DNA from: Campylobacterota bacterium
Lineage (GTDB): Bacteria > Campylobacterota > Campylobacteria > Campylobacterales > Sulfurovaceae
Reading direction: 5' to 3'
Assembly (NCBI GenBank): GCA_015488875.1
Contig: WFMX01000315.1
Span: 1-11,239, forward strand
Length of the DNA: 11,239 nt
The position numbers and the translations under genes were made by a program. The notes beneath the pieces are model-generated. The model ran no database searches. It saw only the letters and a list, made by a program, of their open reading frames with translations, and was not told where the DNA came from. Below, one piece after another: positions 7,382 through 11,239 of this stretch; position 1 is the first letter of the stretch, and every line of letters starts with the position of its first letter.

Positions 7382-8537
7382 TGATGGTAAACTCTGCTCC
7401 ATTATCAACATTTTCTACTGATATAGTCCCACCCATTTTTTGTTCTATGATACTTTTGGATATATGAAGTCCTAGACCTGAGCCGTTTTTTTTGGTGCTC
7501 AAGTACACATCAAACACTCTATCTATTATTTCACTAGGGATACCCCCTGCATTGTCTCTGATCTTTACTATGGATCTCTGGTCTTTTTTGTCTATGGAGA
7601 TATTAATCCTCATGTTTTTGTTTGGTTGCGACAAAAATGCATCTCTTGCATTTTGCAATATAGACAGTATAACTTGTCCATATTCGTTTGCGTAACCCAT
7701 TATGCATGGATCACATTTTTCATCTATAGTTATATGTATACTCTTGCTGATGTAGTCTTGATGGACTAGTGTCAGTACTTTATCTATAGCTTCTCTTGGG
7801 CTGAAAGTCTCTCTAGTCGCATGGGGGTTAAAAAAGTTTTGGAAATCAACGATAGTTTGATTTAGATGCTTTGATTGCATCAGTATATTGTTTATTTTTG
7901 AGTCAAAAATATTTTTATCTTTTATATCTTCTGAGTATTTTATCTTTAGGTAGCCACCATTTAAATTTATGATACTAAGTGGTTGCTTCCATTGGTGCGT
8001 AATCATACCGATCAGCTCGCCCATTTGAGCATGTCTAGCTTGTAGTCTTATGAGATTTTGGTTTTCTATATTTTTGGCTATCTCCTCTTGAACTAGCCTA
8101 TTCATCTCCATGTTATACACCTCTAGTTGAGCATTTTTTTTGGTCAACTCTTTGGAGAGTATGATCTTCTCATTGTGATCTTGTTGTAGCTGTCTTTTGG
8201 ATTTGATGGTCTCGGTCACATCTTCAAGGAGTATGATGAGTGTATTGTTGCTACCCCTCTTTATGGTTATGTCAATATAATAATCAGGAGCTTTCGATAT
8301 AGTTGGCAGTAGTATATGATCCTCTCTCTCATCAAAGATATCTATGAGATCATTTCTCATTCCAAATAGTTCAGGGATTAGTGTAAATATATCACTATCC
8401 TCATCATCTATACTATCTGTGTCACAATAATTGATGATCCTTTCGGAGTAGTCTATGATCCGAAAGTTGCGATTGATGATGAGGTATTCATAGAGATGTT
8501 TATCGTATATGACCTCAAAAATATCTTTTTTGTGCAT
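7371..8537 (-). CDS. Cytosolic PAS-like sensor histidine kinase
   Basis: A 388-aa kinase without a signal peptide or transmembrane helix. An N-terminal PAS-like domain (about residues 10-115, beginning LIINRNFRIIDYSE and ending IILLEDVTE) is followed by a long coiled coil (about 115-165), the H-box MITHQWKQPL with His 181 as phosphoacceptor, and a DFQNFFNP motif. The HATPase_c domain has N-box NARDAF, G1 DNAGGIP, the DVYLSTKK stretch and G2 GSGLGLHISK. The H-box is the same uncommon HQW(R/K)QPL type as in the kinase at 23-1036. The ATG start at 8537 has AAGGA 5 nt upstream. A TATAAT at 8579-8584 (minus) is the likely promoter. No response regulator is adjacent in the same orientation; the nearest lies at 9915-10643, beyond two exported proteins. 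The signal sensed is unknown; no heme- or FAD-binding signature was recognised in the PAS-like region. Confidence 0.92.
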   Translation of the reverse strand: MHKKDIFEVIYDKHLYEYLIINRNFRIIDYSERIINYCDTDSIDDEDSDIFTLIPELFGMRNDLIDIFDEREDHILLPTISKAPDYYIDITIKRGSNNTLIILLEDVTETIKSKRQLQQDHNEKIILSKELTKKNAQLEVYNMEMNRLVQEEIAKNIENQNLIRLQARHAQMGELIGMITHQWKQPLSIINLNGGYLKIKYSEDIKDKNIFDSKINNILMQSKHLNQTIVDFQNFFNPHATRETFSPREAIDKVLTLVHQDYISKSIHITIDEKCDPCIMGYANEYGQVILSILQNARDAFLSQPNKNMRINISIDKKDQRSIVKIRDNAGGIPSEIIDRVFDVYLSTKKNGSGLGLHISKSIIEQKMGGTISVENVDNGAEFTITVM

Positions 8538-8578
8538 TTATATCCTTCTAGAATATGGTACTATTAAGCAGTATTGTC

Positions 8579-8584
8579 ATTATA
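8579..8584 (-). promoter_or_regulatory. -10 box for the PAS-like kinase gene
   Basis: TATAAT on the minus strand, 41 bp upstream of the kinase ATG, leaving a leader of about 35 nt that contains the AAGGA ribosome site. It is a consensus -10 without an evident -35. Confidence 0.55.
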
Positions 8585-8622
8585 TCTCAAATTTTCAAAT
8601 AATTAATTTAGTAAAAATATTG

Positions 8623-8628
8623 TATAAT
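8623..8628 (+). promoter_or_regulatory. -10 box for the secreted-protein gene pair
   Basis: Consensus TATAAT, 31 bp upstream of the ATG at 8660, leaving a leader of about 25 nt. The AT-rich upstream region has no clear -35 box, as is usual in this group. Confidence 0.6.
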
Positions 8629-8659
8629 GACATAAAATAATTATATAGAAAGATTTCTT

Positions 8660-9331
8660 ATGAAAAAAACCACACTAATCCTGCTCTCACCGCTTTGTTT
8701 GTTGTATGCAAATACGGATAGACCTACCACAAATCATGCATCACAAAAATTAGAAAAAGAAAAAGATGCAAGTATGCCTTGGAATAGAGACGATGTCATA
8801 AAAGCAAGAGATGCTGTATATGATGCTCGTGAAAAGAGATCACGAGAACTCGAAATGGCATCTGAAAAGCTAGCAAACAGTCGAGATGGTAATAGTGCCG
8901 CCAAAAGAGGTGCAGAGCTAGATGACACTCAGGAAGAAGTAACTGTACTAGAGATGAAGCCCAAAGGCAACAGTGAGAGTTCTTCTATCATAGTAGAAAA
9001 ACCAAAAAGCATCGAAAAACCCAAGGTAGAAGGTCTACAGCTAGAGACCATAAAGGATCCTCTACCCGTAGGCGTAAAAAAAGAGAGTATAGTCATAGTG
9101 ACCGAAATCAAAAAAGCGACATCGGCACCCAAAGTTATCAAAGTTGTAGCGATAAGCAAGACGACAAAGAGAGAGACAAGAGATGAGATAGAGGAGAATG
9201 CTCTAAGGGAAGAGGCAGAGAAGTTAGCTATACCAGAAGATGTTCCCGAGATTGCCGAGCCTGTAGAGCTAAACCAAAAGACAAAAGCACTCTACCCAAC
9301 TAAATTTATGATTATAAAAGAGTCAAACTAA
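8660..9331 (+). CDS. Exported charged hypothetical protein
   Basis: A 223-aa protein I do not recognise. It begins with a short signal peptide (KKTTLILLSPLCLLYA, probable cleavage near residue 17), so the mature protein should be periplasmic or secreted. The rest is very hydrophilic. Residues about 30-90 are rich in Lys, Glu, Arg and Ala and look helical or coiled-coil (DVIKARDAVYDAREKRSRE). Residues about 95-160 are Lys/Pro/Val/Glu-rich with repeated EKPK/IEKPK-like pieces, suggesting an extended linker. A Glu-rich segment follows (EIEENALREEAEKL) and the C-terminus ends KFMIIKESN. The mature part has no Cys, no catalytic motif and no membrane helix. The start is ATG at 8660, with a purine-rich AGAAAGA a few bases upstream. 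The next gene begins 10 bp after its stop, so the two are likely one transcript. A structural or envelope-spanning role is possible but unproven. Confidence 0.72.
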   Translation: MKKTTLILLSPLCLLYANTDRPTTNHASQKLEKEKDASMPWNRDDVIKARDAVYDAREKRSRELEMASEKLANSRDGNSAAKRGAELDDTQEEVTVLEMKPKGNSESSSIIVEKPKSIEKPKVEGLQLETIKDPLPVGVKKESIVIVTEIKKATSAPKVIKVVAISKTTKRETRDEIEENALREEAEKLAIPEDVPEIAEPVELNQKTKALYPTKFMIIKESN

Positions 9332-9341
9332 AGGATATGTG

Positions 9342-9824
9342 ATGAAAAGAGTACTACTATTGATCTCTATCTCCTCTATGCTGCTATCTGCCAGCATGTT
9401 TTCTAACTTTAGCTTCGCATATGGTGGAGACTCGGATAGGATAGACAAAAACTTCATGCGTGACGACAAGAGAGAGATCGTATTGGACAAAAAGAGCAAC
9501 AAGTTCTATTATGACTCTACACCATCTGCGAAGATGGACTATCATAGTGCTATAGAGTATTGCAACAACATGGACTATTTGGGATATAGTGATTGGAGGG
9601 TTCCTACAAAAGATGAACTCAAATCTCTATTGGACTTGGCAAGAAGGAAGATAACTATAAAACATGCATTTCAAAATATCCAAAAAGGTATCTACTGGTC
9701 GGCTACAAAAGATAGATATGAGCAAGCTTGGTACATAGATTTTGATCTAGGTAGATACAATACAGCCAAATATGATCATAAATATTATGTAATTTGCGTA
9801 AAAAAATCTGATATCAAGCAGTAA
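9342..9824 (+). CDS. Exported DUF1566 / Lcl C-terminal domain-like protein
   Basis: A 160-aa protein with an N-terminal signal peptide (about 1-26, hydrophobic LLLISISSMLLSASM, ending SFA) and one DUF1566-like domain (about 45-155). The signature pieces are SAIEYCNNMDYLGYSDWRVPTKDEL, GIYWSATKD, QAWYIDFDLG and YYVICVKK, matching the family pattern of a GY-DWRLPT motif, a YWS(S/A)T motif and a terminal C. Cys 74 and Cys 152 are the only cysteines and could form a disulfide after export. The domain is related to the C-type-lectin-like region of Legionella collagen-like protein; its function is generally unknown and may be binding. I chose ATG at 9342 over the adjacent GTG at 9339 because AAGGA (9331-9335) is 6 nt away; that site begins on the last base of the upstream gene's stop, implying coupled expression. 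Confidence 0.83.
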   Translation: MKRVLLLISISSMLLSASMFSNFSFAYGGDSDRIDKNFMRDDKREIVLDKKSNKFYYDSTPSAKMDYHSAIEYCNNMDYLGYSDWRVPTKDELKSLLDLARRKITIKHAFQNIQKGIYWSATKDRYEQAWYIDFDLGRYNTAKYDHKYYVICVKKSDIKQ

Positions 9825-9877
9825 TAGATATTTATGATTGTTTTATAGGCACACTAATAGTAGATTTTCCAATTTTA

Positions 9878-9886
9878 TGTTAAAAT
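9878..9886 (+). promoter_or_regulatory. Extended -10 promoter for the response regulator gene
   Basis: TGT followed by TAAAAT gives an extended -10 (TGnTAnAAT type), 28 bp before the TTG start, leaving a leader of about 22 nt. It implies the regulator can be transcribed separately from the exported-protein pair. No strong terminator is visible in 9825-9877, so read-through from upstream is also possible. Confidence 0.5.
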
Positions 9887-9914
9887 AGTCTATAAAAATG
9901 GGCAAGGATTTTTT

Positions 9915-10643
9915 TTGATAGACTATCGAACAGTATATAAACACACAAATGGTATATCTCTACTACTCGTGGAGGATTACAAACCTCTACGAGATGATAT
10001 GCTGGAGATATTTGAAGAGTTCGTGAAGAGTGTGACGATCGCATCGAATGGAGTAGAAGCCATTGAGCTATACGAAGATGATAACAATAGTTTCGATATA
10101 GTAGTCTCTGATATACAGATGCCAAAGATGGATGGTATAGAGCTGAGTAGGCGTATCAGAGATATAGACCCAGATCAGCAGATCATCATACTCTCTGCAC
10201 ATACCGATAGCGAATACCTGCTAGAGCTTATCAATTTTGGTATAGCACAGTTCATCACAAAACCAATAGATCACAATAAGCTACTAAATACACTATATCA
10301 AGTGAGTAAAAAAATCACATATGACCTGCCTGAAGATCAAAATACAACTATCATAAATCTAGGCAACGATTTTACATGGGATAAAGAGAAGTTTATATTG
10401 AGTGATAGTCAAAAAGATATAGATCTCACTAGCCATGAGTTGATACTGATGCGATATCTCGTGACAAAAAAAGATCAGATATGCACCAATGATGATATAG
10501 TATATGAGTTTTATGAACACCATATAGATATAAGTGAAAAAAATATCAGAAACCTTGTATTTAAATTACGCAAAAAACTCCCCGATAATATCATAAGCAG
10601 TATCTATGCGATGGGATATAAATTTTCCACAGGACACTTGTAG
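9915..10643 (+). CDS. OmpR/PhoB-family response regulator
   Basis: A 242-aa two-domain transcription regulator. The receiver domain (about 13-130) has the acidic pair Glu 20/Asp 21 (LLLVEDY), phosphoacceptor Asp 66 (VVSDIQMPKMDGIE), Ser 94 (IILSAHTDSE) and Lys 116 (FITKPID). The C-terminal winged-helix domain (about 145-240) shows the Trans_Reg_C pattern: IDLTSHELILMRYLV, a recognition-helix region SEKNIRNLVFKLRKKL and the closing wing SIYAMGYKF. The start is a TTG at 9915 with AAGGA (9904-9908) 6 nt upstream; no ATG or GTG in frame precedes the receiver core. No kinase lies directly next to it in the same orientation. The PAS-like kinase at 7371-8537 is the closest candidate partner by distance, which is inference only. 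Confidence 0.93.
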   Translation: MIDYRTVYKHTNGISLLLVEDYKPLRDDMLEIFEEFVKSVTIASNGVEAIELYEDDNNSFDIVVSDIQMPKMDGIELSRRIRDIDPDQQIIILSAHTDSEYLLELINFGIAQFITKPIDHNKLLNTLYQVSKKITYDLPEDQNTTIINLGNDFTWDKEKFILSDSQKDIDLTSHELILMRYLVTKKDQICTNDDIVYEFYEHHIDISEKNIRNLVFKLRKKLPDNIISSIYAMGYKFSTGHL

Positions 10644-10761
10644 AGTAAAGTAAAATAATATGACAAATTGATATAATATCTAGTATCTTTCCAAAGATAT
10701 AGTATACTCTACTACAACCTAAAATATGAGGTGATATGATGCAAAAGGAGATAAGGATATC
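10644..10761 (+). promoter_or_regulatory. recG upstream region with promoter and hairpin
   Basis: 118 bp. A textbook extended -10 (TGA followed by TATAAT, 10669-10677) predicts transcription starting near 10684. The first transcribed bases form an inverted repeat TATCTTT/AAAGATA (10684-10690 with 10693-10699), which as drawn has a two-base loop and so would fold with fewer pairs, followed by the 8-bp palindrome AGTATACT (10701-10708). A nine-codon mini-ORF (10736-10765) leads into recG. Confidence 0.55.
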
Positions 10762-10765
10762 ATGA
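10736..10765 (+). CDS. Mini-ORF (leader peptide candidate) overlapping recG start
   Basis: The ORF begins ATG ATG and encodes MMQKEIRIS, then stops at TGA (10763-10765), which overlaps the recG ATG (10762) in an ATGA arrangement. It is preceded by GAGGTGAT (10728-10735), an extended match to the anti-Shine-Dalgarno; the core GAGG is 7 nt before the second ATG (10739). Ribosomes finishing this peptide would end on the recG start, a classic translational-coupling layout. It could instead be chance, since recG has its own AAGGAG/AAGGA sites just upstream. Confidence 0.4.
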   Translation: MMQKEIRIS

Positions 10766-11239
10766 AAGAAGCCAAAGCTCTCATGAGTAAGCTGAAGATA
10801 TATACCCTGTTGGATTTGGCTCTTTTGGTACCATCATCATATAACGATACTACGCTCTCTGACGAGATAGATATAGGCAAGGTCAATACGCTAGAGGCAG
10901 TAGTGCAAGAGACACGCACCTACAATGGCAAGCTGATAGTTATCTTTGCACTCAGCAACTTTGGTAGCACCTTACAGAGTATGTTTTTTCGTGTGACTCC
11001 TTATCATTATCAGACATTTGCAAATGGCAGTAAACATATCATCCAAGGTAAGGTGGAATTATATAGAGATTCGTTGCAGATGAATCAGCCAAAGTCCATC
11101 AAGCAAGCAGGGAAGATAACACCAAAATATAAAACCATTCTCAAAGATGTTGAGATCAAGAGTCTCATGGAGAGATACCTAAGTGATAAGGCTCTCATAG
11201 ATGAGGGGTTACTGCCTAGAGAGGCTGACATATTGATGG
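10762..11239 (+). CDS. recG: ATP-dependent DNA helicase RecG, N-terminal part (cut by window end)
   Basis: An open frame of 159 codons running off the end of the window. RecG remodels stalled replication forks and Holliday junctions. Visible are the N-terminal helical segment (KLKIYTLLDLALLVPSSYND) and the OB-fold wedge region that grips branched DNA (GKVNTLEAVVQETRTYNGKL, MFFRVTPYHYQTF, HIIQGKVELYRDSLQMNQPK), followed by KITPKYKT and the start of the linker (LIDEGLLPREADILM). This wording matches RecG of Campylobacterota as I recall it. The helicase motifs (Walker A, DEAD/H-like) lie beyond the window. The start is ATG at 10762, with AAGGA (10753-10757) 4 nt and AAGGAG (10745-10750) 11 nt upstream; an in-frame stop at 10732-10734 leaves no earlier ATG. 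Codon 8 is also ATG, but starting there would shorten the N-terminal helix. Confidence 0.88.
   Translation, partial: MKEAKALMSKLKIYTLLDLALLVPSSYNDTTLSDEIDIGKVNTLEAVVQETRTYNGKLIVIFALSNFGSTLQSMFFRVTPYHYQTFANGSKHIIQGKVELYRDSLQMNQPKSIKQAGKITPKYKTILKDVEIKSLMERYLSDKALIDEGLLPREADILM

Larger units (their letters stand above)
8538..8659. promoter_or_regulatory. Divergent promoter region between kinase and secreted-protein genes
   Basis: 122 bp, strongly AT-rich. Each direction has a perfect TATAAT -10 box (8579-8584 minus, 8623-8628 plus), and each box is followed by GACA, so the 10-mer TATAATGACA occurs as a divergent inverted pair (8575-8584 minus, 8623-8632 plus) 38 bp apart. The leaders would be roughly 30 nt or less. 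No clear -35 boxes are seen. Confidence 0.65.

Noticed and set aside
9825..9877. Rho-independent terminator after the DUF1566 gene
   Set aside because: There are T-rich stretches, but no stem of useful length was found by eye.
10719..10919. Minus-strand open frame (66 codons) over the recG start
   Set aside because: It is opposite the conserved RecG N-terminus and has no recognisable content.
1..11239. CRISPR arrays, tRNA/rRNA genes, insertion sequences, prophage or defence systems
   Set aside because: No regular spaced repeats, tRNA-like cloverleaf, transposase, integrase or nuclease-like gene was seen; the genes are largely ordinary core and envelope functions.

Overview
The window looks like chromosomal DNA from a Campylobacterota (epsilonproteobacterial) bacterium, probably a Sulfurovum/Sulfurimonas-type organism. 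The evidence is the AT-rich, ATA/AGA-rich codon use, the HQWRQPL/HQWKQPL type of histidine kinase, the RecG N-terminus, and AcnB as the aconitase. This assignment comes from recalled family resemblance, not a search. The first 22 bases are not genomic. They match the 3' end of the Illumina Nextera read-1 transposase adapter (including the 19-bp Tn5 mosaic end), so the window starts at an untrimmed contig end and the first gene is cut there.

Layout. 23-1036 (+): C-terminal part of a membrane sensor histidine kinase with the tail of a periplasmic solute-binding-like sensor. 1069-4587 (-): a very tight four-gene pqi operon, read in the order pqiA-like 1, pqiA-like 2, pqiB, pqiC. It encodes an MCE-type inter-membrane (probably lipid) transport system in which the usual two-domain PqiA is split into two single-domain proteins. 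4745-7315 (+): complete acnB, divergent from pqi. 7371-8537 (-): a soluble PAS-like histidine kinase, convergent with acnB, with a strong hairpin across its stop codon. 8660-9824 (+): two secreted proteins, one unrecognised and charged, one DUF1566/Lcl-C-like, probably co-transcribed and divergent from the kinase. 9915-10643 (+): an OmpR-type response regulator with a TTG start. 10762-11239 (+): the N-terminal 159 codons of recG, cut by the window end, preceded by a nine-codon mini-ORF that overlaps its start.

How the genes fit together. The pqi operon is envelope maintenance, AcnB is central carbon metabolism (oxidative or reductive TCA cycle), and RecG is DNA repair. The kinase at 7371-8537, the two exported proteins and the response regulator form the least explained part: a possible signalling module with exported partners, although no kinase-regulator pairing can be proven from order alone. 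No tRNA, rRNA, CRISPR array, insertion sequence or integrase was seen. No gene-free stretch exceeds 300 bases; the longest are 157 bp (4588-4744) and 122 bp (8538-8659), both divergent promoter regions.
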